DNA from: Triops longicaudatus | Taxonomy: Eukaryota; Arthropoda; Branchiopoda; Notostraca; Triopsidae | Direction of reading: 5' to 3' | DNA length: 64,000 bases | Assembly (NCBI GenBank): GCA_022885665.1 | Contig: JAGQDJ010000031.1 | Coordinates: 372,001-436,000, forward strand | Shown: positions 1 to 10,800 of the stretch, piece after piece | How the letters are laid out: each line of letters starts with the position of its first letter | Numbering within the stretch: the stretch's first letter is position 1 | Position numbers and translations under genes: made by a program | The notes under the pieces: model-generated | What the model was told of the DNA's origin: nothing | Database searches by the model: none | What the model saw: only the letters and a program-made list of their open reading frames with translations

Positions 1-58
1 TTATTTTTAGAAAGGAAAATATTGTGTTTAAAATACCTCTGAAGTATTTTTTTCGTAC

Positions 59-2466
59 CCAATCACCAAATTGACGATAGACAAGTGAAAAAACTTCGTC
101 TTAGGTTCCTCTAATGCTTTTTGTTCTTCCTCCTTCTCCAGCTTGCGCAGCAATTCTTCCGCTTCTTCGTTTTGTGACGTTAACAAATAACAAACGCATA
201 AGTTTGCCAAAACGACGGCACTGACACCTAAAATCTGTTTTGAAAAACAGAAAATCATGAAATAAATAAAGACAAAAGCACTGAAACATATAAACATTAA
301 AGAAGCAATATATCGTTCCATGTTTGCTTACGTTATCGTAATGCTTTTTAACCAATGGCTCGTAAAACCCTGTCGCTTCTTTAAATTTATTTTCCTGCAT
401 AAATAATGTATGAGCTACGTTCAGGCGCCAAACATCTTGCTCGCCACAAAATTCAACCGACTGACGGAACAGCTTCTCGACTTGCACGTAATCTTCGCGT
501 TCCCAAGGAATTTTCGCTTGAGCCATTAAAACTGGAACGTATCTAAAGAAAAAATACATTGGCAACAGATAATAAACGAATAAACTAACTACAAACAATG
601 AGTAGAAAAAAAATACAACGAAAATAAAAAAACAAATAATGCGAAATCAGGCAAGTTAGATTTTACCTGTCCATAGCTTCTTCGTAATCCACCAAAGCTC
701 GTCTGGCACCTTCCTCATCACCTTGGCGTCTGCAATCCTGCAACTTGCCAGTCGCCCGACGTAAGCTTTCGCATTCTTTAGCGGCCAGTACATCAAACTT
801 GCCGTACGCTTCCTCTGCCGATGTTTGCTGCGTAATTAAAGCTTCCAGAGTTTCATACAAGTACTGTGTGAATAGAAGGAAAGGTTTGTCTTGAACGAGT
901 CTAACAGATGTAAAGATATTAAAAAAAAAGAAAGTACTGGAGTAAGATAACGGTAAGTTAAATGGGCGTATTCTGCCAATATATCTGCGGCCATATCGAA
1001 ATATTCGTGTTTACAACATAAAATGAGTAAATTTGCAAAAGTTTCTGTTGGAAAGGGTGGGTTCTGCGCCAAAAGAAATTGCAACTTCTGGAAAGTTTCG
1101 CCCGTTTGAGATTCTGCTTGCAGCAACGCCAAATTGTGCAACGTAACGGCGTCCCATTCCTCCTCGGATCTGGGCGGCATGTCTGTTAACGCTTCCCGAG
1201 CCCCATCGTCTAGTAATGTGAAGTAATAAATAAAGAAATACATAGATACAAACGGGCCTATAGAAAACTGGCAATGTCAGGTTGTCAAATACGTTGTGTC
1301 AGCGTACCGTAGGAATAAGTATGAGCGTATGTGAAGACTTATTTAATATTAAACTTACAGTTTTTCAACTGGTATTCCGTTGCCGCTTTAAGGTTAAATG
1401 CTTCTACCAAGGCTGTCGAATGCAATGTGAGAGTATTACCCACACTACGGACTTCCATACCTTCGGTTGCCATGCCAACGCTCAGTTCCGGGTGGTCTCG
1501 TATACCTCTTTCAATAATGTCGGCTAGATGAGAAAAGCCAATGAGAATCCAGCCTAAAGCTTGGATGCGAATCGAAAACTTCGAAAAAATACCTATATAT
1601 TTCAAGGCTGGAGCAAACTCTTTGAGCTTGTAATGACACAAGGCAATGCTGTACAGCAAGTGAGGATTGAATCCCGCCATTTGGAGAGCGGAATTGAACT
1701 GCCTCAAGGCATCGGAATACCGGCCCTCCTAGAATGTATTCATTAAAAAAAAGAACTTGGAACCGTAAGTACTAATTTTCTGTGCCATAAAATCTACAGA
1801 AATGGGCTTACTTTAAAAAGAATGCAGCCTTGATTGATAAGAGTATCGGGGTCTTCTAAAGAGCAGCGTTCGACAAGGCTTTTGGCGGCAAGAAGGTCAT
1901 CCTCTCCAAATTTGATTCCGGCTTGCAATTTGGTAACCTTATTTTGATAGTTGGGATCTTCGACTTGCGAACAGGCTTTCAAAGCTTCGGGGTATAAACC
2001 TGCTTGATAAAGCGACTGCGAGTAGTAGATTTGATAGTCAATGTCATCGGGAAACAGGAGGGTTAACTGTTGGTAGCAATGCGAAGCGGACAGAAAGTCT
2101 TGCGTTTGGTAGTAACAGTAGCCTAGTAATGACAACCCAGCTCGAGACTGAAATATGTAACAGAACACACGTAAATAAAATCAATAAGAGCAATTTAGCA
2201 TCCAAATCTTTTGAAAACGAGCTTATATAGCGATTTTTTTTACACAAATATTTTAATTGAGTCTCAAGATTATAAAGCACAAGCCATTACTGTTATATTG
2301 GATTCCACAATAGGACCGAGTACGTTGATCGCATCAAGGAAGCGTTCTTCTCGTATCTAGAAGAAAAAAAGATTTTGGGTTAGATTATAAATTTCGCACT
2401 AAGGCTTACCATTTTGTAGATTGTTTTTGTATACTCTCCGTCGTTTATCAGAGCTACACCAGCCAT
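59..2466 (-). CDS. TTC30: IFT70 / tetratricopeptide repeat protein 30 (3' end off the left edge)
   Basis: IFT-B core subunit that moves tubulin and other cargo in cilia; it wraps around IFT52. I read nine exons on the minus strand: 2410-2466, 2291-2356, 1812-2147, 1593-1728, 1359-1523, 938-1209, 667-863, 332-542 and 59-234. Together they give about 538 residues in one consistent reading frame. The start MAGVALINDGEYTKTIYKM matches the family's N-terminus, and later landmarks such as SVGNTL, LTDMPP, DVWRLNVAHTLFMQEN and ILGVSAVVLANLCV follow the vertebrate TTC30 order. TPR helices run throughout. The protein is usually about 660 residues, so roughly 120 C-terminal residues lie beyond position 1: the last donor is at 58 and no acceptor follows it. 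It is divergent from the next gene and has an X-box 66-84 bp upstream of its ATG. Identity is very secure; individual splice sites are inferred from consensus and phase. Confidence 0.95.
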
Positions 2467-2916
2467 TTTTGTGTACTAATTCTATCTTGGAAGTTCTGTA
2501 ACTTCGTTAATTCCACGCATTGTTATGCGAAGGTTGCTATGGTAGCAACCGTGCACTTGTGGTAGAAGTAGATCAGTTTCCAAAATATGAATGAATTGGA
2601 TTTTGGAAGACTTTCATGTTAGTTATGTAGTAAATATAATCCATTTTTACTTTGAAATCAATCTGTAAGTTAAGTAGGGCTTTTTTTGCTATTTGATCTT
2701 ACGGCTTGACGTTGCATTTAAATTTGCGCGCCAGAACGAACAAATGCAATGCGCCAATGAAAACTGTCGTATGTATTGTAAACAAACAAGGCATGGAATT
2801 TCTAATTGGAAGGGCAAGTTTATTAACTTTATTTCAAATAAAAATTAGAGGTTTATGTGTGTAACACCCTAATTGCGTTGAAGCCGTGTTTATCGTATAA
2901 ATATATATGGTGCAAT
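2467..2916. other. Divergent intergenic region, IFT70 / SHOC1-like
   Basis: About 450 bp separate two divergent start codons. It must hold both promoters unless distant 5' exons exist. The only clear element is the X-box palindrome near the IFT70 side. The rest is AT-rich, with no TATA box that stands out. Confidence 0.7.
2532..2550. promoter_or_regulatory. RFX X-box-like inverted repeat upstream of IFT70
   Basis: GGTTGCTA-TGG-TAGCAACC is a perfect 8-bp inverted repeat with a 3-bp spacer, 66-84 bp upstream of the IFT70 ATG. RFX-family factors bind GTTGCYATGGYAAC-like palindromes close to the start of ciliary genes, and the nematode IFT70 orthologue (dyf-1) is an RFX target. Seen: the palindrome and its position. 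Inferred: RFX binding. The left part agrees well with the X-box consensus; the right half-site is shifted by a few bases. Confidence 0.7.
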
Positions 2917-5900
2917 ATGCCAGAGTTCGCTGTAAGCTTTCCTTCTTCGACAGCGGGATATCTATGCACCTCATTTTTCTCTCTTCCACATTCATTAGCT
3001 GTCCAAGGTTACCACAAATCTAAATTAACTGAGCCGGGCTCTAAAAACGAATCCATTACTGAGTTATTGCAATGGGTGGATGTGCCCATACCCCTTAACG
3101 CGAAGTAATAATGAAAGATTAATTCATGTAATTCATCTTTAAAGTTTGTCCTCTATCTAACTTAATTAACTAGGGCTCAAACGAGCTTTCATCGTCTGGT
3201 GAAGGCCGCTAAACAACTTGAATCCTCCAAAACGGTCCCGCAGTGCTTAATTGAAGCTACAGAATACCTTGGACCTCTTAAGTTTAATTTTCCAAAGTAA
3301 ACATGATAGATATGTATCTATATTTCGCTAAATTTTTTGTCTGTAGATTGCCATACCAACCATCCGTAAAGAATGTGAGAAACATCCAGAACTACCAGCC
3401 TTACGCTTTAAGTGATCTTTCCGACTCCCTTCTGTTACCCGAACCTTTGATGCTCAAAAAGGACGCCCTGAGTTTCTTTTGTCCTGCCAATTTCGTATCC
3501 AAAGCTCCATCATTCAAATCTATTCACGTAATAAGTTAGCTTGAAACATATTTTTTACTGTGAATAATTTCTTTACTTGAAGGATCCTTTGGAAGCAGTT
3601 GATCCCATCCAAAAAATGAAACCTTGTCCACCCGTTCGTTCTCCTCATTTCAGTTCATTAGAGACGCATTTCGAACCTGATGACGTGCTCCCCATTTACC
3701 CTCCTGAGCTTGTTACTGCTCCTTTGTTATTTTTTGAGCCCAGAAGCACAAGCCCATCAATCTCGTTGACTTTGAAACCGAAGTCAGCACCCGTTTCTGT
3801 CGTAAAACCCACATTTTCAACCGAAACGGCCCCCGAACTTTTGTTTACTCTTGAGAAGTCAACGAATTTGACTGCAGATGAAGCTATGGGCGTGACTATT
3901 GAATCTGAACAAATATCGGTCCCAAGAGAGGACCCATTAGACATTTCATTCTCCGGTTGGGACGATTTCATTATAGATCAAATTTTGGAAGCTGAAGAAT
4001 TTCTTGAAATGGGGAGTGTAGCAGAGAAAACCACAATTATACTGCACAACCATTCTGCCAAACAATTGAATGAAGTTTCTGCACCTGAACCTGAAAGCCG
4101 AAGAGTTCAGGAAGCATCTTTATGTCAAAGCGAGCCAGTGCCTCAGAACTTATTAGAACACAAAGACGATAAAGAGAAAATGGTAGCTAGTCGAAATGTC
4201 GAGTCAAAGGGGAGGCAACCCCTTGTTAATAGGAAGCTAAAAGAATTTATCAGTAAAATGAACTCACGAAAAGAAAGAAAAGTACTTGAGCAAGAAGACC
4301 CGCGTCTCTTTCGGAAAGGAAAACAAAATCCTTCGAAAGAAGATTTGGTTATCATTGAAATCCCTGCATCGGGAGAATTACTGCGGTGTTTAACTATCTT
4401 GCAAACTGCTGGCAGCTCTTTGCTGAAGGATTTACAGCAAAAGAAAATAAAAATTCCCGCGACGTTCGCTTCAATCCGTCCAGAGCATACACGCACGTTA
4501 GTTCGACAAATTTATCAATACCGGAAGGGCAAAGTTTTGTCTCGAACACTGACAAGTAATGAATTTTTCTTGATTTGTTAAACTGGGGTTCGTGTATTTC
4601 TTGTCATGTGATTAATATTAGTGTTGGTAATAATTTCAATAGGAGACGATGACCGCCTATATGGTGTTGTAATTGCATTGCATGGGCTTGTGAAAACTGC
4701 CGATGTACTACTTCACTGCGCTATTGGTGTGGGGATCTCAACTTTGAAGACGTTCCAGGCATCCTATGGGGAAAATTTCGGATTCAGTCGTAAGAAAAAA
4801 AATCGCAAAAGTATTTTGCGAACTTATTATCCTTGTCTGTTTCTTTACTTTTTGTAGAGTGGGTTGAATTCCTTATCAATGCGTTAGCCACATCGGAGGA
4901 CAAGAAAGAGTTGTCGCATCCTAAAATGTTGCAACTGTGTCGAATTGTAGAACAATATGAAGTCTACCGTGGTCGCATAGCTGTGGTATTTCCTCGCTTC
5001 TTGACGGAACTGCAACATATTTTAAAAGAAATGCTAAACGCAAAGAAAGTGTCGTGCTCTCTTTGGGGGGATCAAAGGTGATTTCATTTTACACGGTTAA
5101 CTTACAGAGTACGGCGGTCCGTATCCAGGTTTATGGTAAGGGGGTTGAGGGAGAAGGTTTTCAGTATACAACTTTTTTCGACATTTGAGGTTTCTCCTAT
5201 CTTTCCCATTCTAAACAAAAAGTTTCAGGAAGGGAGGGCAAACCCCTGCCCTAAGTTAACCAGGTCTCTCGTTAAATTTATGTCAAGTTGCGTCACCAGA
5301 AGGGGACTGACTTGTTTTAAAGTACTCTACTCGATTCGTTTGAAATACTGTACGTTTTCTGTTGTTATTTATTGATAAATTATTTTTACAGGAAAGCGGA
5401 TGTTTATTTATTGTCTGCGCAAAGTGCAGAAAAGAGCATTCCAGCCAGTAGAATTGCGTTGGCAATTCATTACGAAGATTCCCCTTTCAGGATTTGTGGT
5501 ATCAAGAGCCTTGTATTACGAGCCACTTGGTCTGGTAACGAAGTCAACGCTTTACTCGAAGCTCAGAAAAGAGTAATACCACAGCGGTTTCCTGAGAGGA
5601 AAACAAAGCCGTTAACTGGGATCCGTAACCCAGTCTTGGAAGAGCAAGAGCTTTTGAAAACTGTTCTGGCGCAGAAAGCAGCCCCTATTAAGGCCGATAA
5701 TGACCATGAATATGCTGCAGTACCATGCAGAGAAAAAGAAGCGGCTTTTAAGGAAAACTGTGCACAGTTTGACATGCACTGGGGATGCAAGGACATCGGA
5801 ACCCAAAATTCTGTACCGCAGCATCCCAATCTGCCTGTGATATTCGATAAACTGCTGGTGGAGCAATTAGGAGACACTGTTGTTGTATTAGAGTCAGAAT

Positions 5901-6310
5901 TAAATTGCACTGTCTATGACTGTGATTACAGTTTTATGGACAATGACCCGACGGTCCGCCTAAGCCAGCCAGATATTATTTGTGATGCGTTTACGTGTAT
6001 TATTGTTACGGGGTTGGAGGACGACTCGCTTTTTGACCGAGTCCTGAAAATACAGCCGAAGTGTGGTACCTTGTGGGTACTTTTATGGAGTGCCAAACTG
6101 ACACAACATAAATTTGCCACGTTTGTGAGTTTTGCCCAGTTTGTGAACAAGACACCCGGGTTTCGGCTTAAATGGCATGTAGCCAACAGTCAAGCGAGTC
6201 TGGCAACTGCGGTGGAGAAAATGGCAGCCATTGCCTGGCAAGAGAATGTGGAAAAGGGTCTCGAGCCTTGGAAGGAATTCAGCTTGCACGATGATTCGGT
6301 AACCGATTAA
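2917..6310 (+). CDS. SHOC1: Probable SHOC1/Zip2-type meiotic crossover protein (XPF-like)
   Basis: Seven coding exons, 2917-3104, 3174-3296, 3347-3527, 3583-4555, 4643-4789, 4858-5077 and 5392-6310, give 916 residues in consistent phase. The N-terminal half is low-complexity and acidic, with a GWDDFIIDQIL segment. The middle resembles the helicase-like part of SHOC1 (GDDDRLYGVVIALHGLVKTA, then ELSHPKMLQL). The C-terminal part, about residues 755-895, reads like a catalytically degenerate XPF/ERCC4 nuclease fold (QPDIICDAFTCIIVTGL, then CGTLWVLLWS). SHOC1/Zip2/MZIP2 binds branched meiotic DNA with SPO16 and stabilises crossover intermediates. The name rests on remembered pattern similarity, not an alignment. 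A different fast-evolving meiotic or DNA-repair protein is the main alternative. The gene model itself is solid. The start is the first ATG of the open exon; upstream in-frame codons exist but no ATG. Confidence 0.6.
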
Positions 6311-6571
6311 TAAATACAAATCGAACGTGTTATTTAAGTAGGGAGACCAAAATGAGAATTGAAAAATTAAAGCCTATGGTATAATTAAGGGTAGGTATTG
6401 CTGTTTTCTTAGTCTAATTTGTTCTATAACACGAAAGTTCATTGACATTACATCAAAATTTTTTATTACGAAAAAGATACAAAAAAACTAACATTAGGAA
6501 TTCTATTAAAAAATTGAACATTTCATGCTTTGTTTATAATTTTCTGCGATTTTATTACGAACCGCGAATAT

Positions 6572-6793
6572 TTATTTTTCCAAAGTTCTGAAGTTTAATC
6601 GCAGCTTTAGTATGTTGGATTTCTTGCATAGAAATTGTCTATATTCGTTGAATTTTATAGCATTGGCGATGTCTGGTTCAGTTACCGTGTTTCCATGCCT
6701 TCTCAGCATGGTTATTACTTCACCGAACGGATTTTGAGACGTTATCTCACGCCGATTTAGATTACTTGATTTCAACTTACCCTGAAATCCCAT
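6572..6793 (-). CDS. Possible short coding exon or microprotein, unrecognised
   Basis: An open frame of 73 codons from the first in-frame ATG runs to a TAA that is itself part of an AATAAA signal. The protein is basic with no signal peptide; a central stretch reads TEPDIANAIKFNEYRQF. A pyrimidine-rich tract ending in TTTCAG sits just inside the frame (near 6786), so this could instead be the last exon of a gene whose earlier exons I cannot find. It is convergent with the preceding gene. No family recognised; coding status is uncertain. Confidence 0.33.
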   Translation of the reverse strand: MGFQGKLKSSNLNRREITSQNPFGEVITMLRRHGNTVTEPDIANAIKFNEYRQFLCKKSNILKLRLNFRTLEK

Positions 6794-6799
6794 CGACAA

Positions 6800-7804
6800 T
6801 CCTTAAGGTATCCAAAATAGCGTAAAGAAAGAATAGGAAATAAAAGCGCAAAGTGTTTCTTTCTTCATTTCTAATTTGATTCCTTTTTCCAACTAGATGT
6901 TCTACAGCCTGATTCGTGGAGGACATCCATCTCGACCTGTGTGTTAAAATTAACTTATTGTGAAGTGCCTAAGGAAGTTTTTCAGTTTTCTCATTGTTTC
7001 AGAATTCCATTTAATTAATGCCTGTTACTCTTTAAAATTGAGGTCCTCATTCCAAATGAAATTTCTTTGTAAGTTTCCCTGTTTGATATCCGAAACTTTG
7101 TTAAGCTATTTGCACATGTGTGATTTGTGCGCAATATTTGTGCGTAAATTTGCGTAGCTTTGATCTCCAAGAAATACAATTAGTTAAAAATCAGTTTCTA
7201 ATGAAAATTAATTTTTATTCGAATTTTAATTTATTATTTTAAGCAATCATTTTAAAATCTGTAAGCCTTTTACATTTCCTTCACCATATTGCACTCAATA
7301 ATAGCTGTTTAGCCCAAAATGAATAATTCATGCTTCCCTCCGTTTCCTCAGAGGACGAAATTTGACAAAGAATCTGGCCACTGGTGGCGCTAGCTGTTAG
7401 TGCCGATGGCTCCGTCAGGGGTTGTGGTCGTTGTGTGCAAGGTTTCTCCAGAAAACGAAATTAATTCTGGGCTTGACATTCATCTTTTCATGACTCACTC
7501 CTATTAAGTAAGTTGTTTCGTAATATAATTATTTGATCCGCTATTATGATCTTAAAGTTCCCTTTCTTTTTAATGTTATCGAAAGAATTCTTTTGCTTAA
7601 AGTCCTGCACGGCAGAGTCCATTGTGTTTCCCTGTGTATGTGTGGGTGACCCAGTTCTAATTTTTACCCTCGAAAACGTATATAACTAAATCTTTTCTGT
7701 CCGTCGTAGCAAGTAAATCACATTCAATTTCTCACTCTTGGATCTGTATCTCTTAATTTAATACAGTACTAACTGTTTCAAGCTATTAATCGTATTTTCA
7801 CTAG
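6800..7804 (+). other. Upstream region and likely 5' untranslated intron of the BCOR-like gene
   Basis: No coding exon seen. A good acceptor (TTTTCACTAG) ends at 7804, four bases before the BCOR-like ATG, so the 5' leader is spliced. A matching donor (TTAA then GTAAGTTG) lies at 7507/7508, suggesting a non-coding first exon ending at 7507 and a promoter in the less AT-rich stretch at about 7370-7450. Confidence 0.5.
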
Positions 7805-7807
7805 GTC

Positions 7808-10800
7808 ATGGAGTTCGGAAACATTTCACAAGGAGTGCGGCAGTTTTTTCAATCCTCACCCCTTTTATCTCATCATGAAGCACAGCGCCAAGAAATCAAT
7901 CCGCAGATGGCATCCGTAAGGAATGGACCCGGTCCAGGACCTGGAGAAAACCCCTACCCTTTCCAACCACCCTTTCCCCACACTTACAATCCTCCGACAG
8001 ATCACCTGCATCATCCCAACCATCCGAATCTGCACTACCAACCACCACAGCAGCAGTGGACTAATAAACCGGTGCAAAATCCACACCCGCCCTCGTATTA
8101 CGCACCCCCTGCACAAGCTCAACCTCAATACCGACCAGAACGTTTTACCCACGTCTACCATCACCCCGAACCGGTTTATTACGCCCCGCCTCCTCCCGAG
8201 CACCGGCTTCCGTACGCCCCTCCTTCTAATCCCCCGCCACATTCTGCTCAAGTTCCTCCTGAAGTACGAGGGGTAAGTGATCCCCAGCCTGCGAGACCCC
8301 TTCCGCCAGCGCCCCGCCTACCTGAAAAGCGTGAAATGACGCGAACGGAATTTTATCGCCAATATAAGCAACAAGAATCGCTCAAACAACGGCTCAGTGG
8401 TCCCATGCCCACCAAACCTACCACTCAAAGCGCTTTAACACCCTCAACCCCCACTCCTATACCCCCGCCCCCGCCACCTCAAGAACGGCCTGTGGAACGT
8501 TTTATTCATAGAGAAGAAAACGCCTACTGGCAGCCCCCTTCAATGACGCGGTCCGTTCCTACATGGTCCTATACACCACCGTCGCCAGCTCCCACCCCCT
8601 TAGGCCCCGCCCCTTCTCCCCTACCGTCTCAAACGAGGTATATTGCTGAGCCTCCTAGCCCACACAAGACCGAAGCTCCATTAGATCTTTCAGTCCGATC
8701 TAGCCAACCACCCGAGCCGTTAAGAAGACCTTGGGGTGATACTGGAGCCCCTCCTCCTCCCCGATTCCCGTACCCGGAACCTTTGAAGCCGGTGTGGTCC
8801 TCACAGAATTACATTCATCGACCTCAAACACCTCCAGCTCCTTTCAGAATGCCAACAGTGGACTTTGCACCCAATTTTAGCCAAGAAGTTTTGAGGTACC
8901 AAACGCCAGTCAGTACTGCTGTGCGGGCACCGCCCGTAGCGACTGTATCGGCCACTGTAAGAGACCTGCCTGCTGTACCACCTCGAAGTATTTCCGCAGC
9001 ACAAGTGCAACCCCAGCAGCGGTATAGGGAGTTTAGCGTAGGTAGTAGCAAATTGAACAACTTTCCGACACAGTTTCCGCCGAGTAAACAGCAACGGCCT
9101 GTAGGCGTGGCTTTAGTGAGTGTGAAACCACCCCCGCAGCAGCAGCCAAATTCGGAATTGAATGAAAAGTTTCCCTTTGGGGGTAGGAAAGCAGCCCTGT
9201 CACCAATTCTAACGCAGAAGTTTAGGACTAAAGCAGAACTGAAGCAGATGACACCATTGTACAACTCGAGCAAGAGCTACCTCCCAACCACGCCCCGTTT
9301 GCTCACTGCGGACGATCCTCTGTCGGCATGGCGGAATGCGTGCTTGAAGCGGAGTCAAGAAAAAATTGAAACGCCTCCCGATGGAGTGAAGAACTTGGAG
9401 GGGGCGAATGCGAAGCTCAAATCGCGAGAAGAAGATGAAAGTACAATTCCTGAAGATTCAGGTGAAGATAAGAATGAAATTAAAAAGGAAATGGAAGTGA
9501 AGGAATTGGATAAAAGTAAAACGGAAGACAAAAGTGGTGAAAAAGAGACCAAAAGAGAATCTGAGGAGGAAGAAGACGCGTTTGACCGACTGTTTACTAA
9601 CCAATGCCAAGAATTGGAATCGGATTTAGCACTCCAGAGCTTTAACTTGAAGCGTGTTAAGCGGCTGGAGGTTCAGAAAGATTTAAGCGAGCCTTCGACA
9701 TCTGGGCAATCTGTAAACCACATGATGAAGATTGAGGATGATACTGTCAGGGGAAAAGTGCGAGGAAGTAATGACGATCAGTATTCCAGCGAAGAAGATG
9801 TTCCTTTAAGTCAAAGAACAACGAAGAAAAAGGTTCAGAACGAGTTGAAAAGCCCTCCAAAAAGGAAAGTTCAATTTAAGCAAGTAAAGCAGCACAGCCC
9901 ATTGAAGCGAGGACCTTTGACGCGTTCCTGCAAACGAAGAAGATTAGCATCGAGTGAAGAATCATCCTCAGACGAAGAAAACAGTGATTCGTCTATAGAT
10001 TCTTCGTCTTCTTCTTCGCCTGCGGCTTCCGAAGACGATTTCACGCCGAAAACGAGGATCCAAACGAGATCAACGCGATCAGCTGGCCGAGTTCGGAAAT
10101 CCTTGCGTTCCAGAAGAAGAGGGTCGTCCAATGTGATCCAAAGTGACGATGATGACGAGGAAGAGCCGCTAAAGAGAAGATTGAGAAGATCGGAATTGAA
10201 GAAAAAGAGCCCATTACCTGTCAAACGAAAAACTCGAATTTTAGAAGATGAAGAAGAAGAGGAGGAAAAGCGAGAGGAGAGGGTGAAAGAAGAAAAAAAG
10301 GAAGAAGAACAAAAACCACCGGTTCTGATTAAAGAAAGCGAGAATCGTGAAGATCAAGCAGACAAGAATCAGTCAAAATATTATCCCGGTTGGGAAGGCG
10401 AGTTGTTGCAATATAAGAAAAAGTGTCGGATGCCTTTACAGCTCATTCGTGTGCACAAAGTGAGTGCGAGAAGAGAATCACCTGTTCTAGACAAAAGCGC
10501 CAGTATGAAGAAGGAAGAAGATGAAATTAAAAAAAATAATGGGAAAACCTGGGTGAAAAACTCTGCCTCGCCTGCTTCGGATCTGAAGAGTAATGCCAAT
10601 ACAAGAGAAGAAGGGACGAATATTGAAGGAGAACAGATTACAAAATCGGAAGAAAATTCTCAAGACGCATCATCCGCAGCAAACAGCCGAAACGAAGCTA
10701 CACCTCGCACAAGGCTCAAAGCCTTTAGGCGGCGATTTCGATCTGGGTTGGATTTTATCAGGAAAAAAAAGAAGCCAAGTACGAAGAAGAATAACGAGGA

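Noticed and set aside
5563..5910. Minus-strand frames opposite the last SHOC1-like exon
   Set aside because: Overlap a well-supported exon on the other strand; no splice or start context.
7865..8251. Minus-strand open frame opposite the BCOR proline-rich exon
   Set aside because: Antisense of Pro-rich codons; composition is explained by the plus-strand gene.
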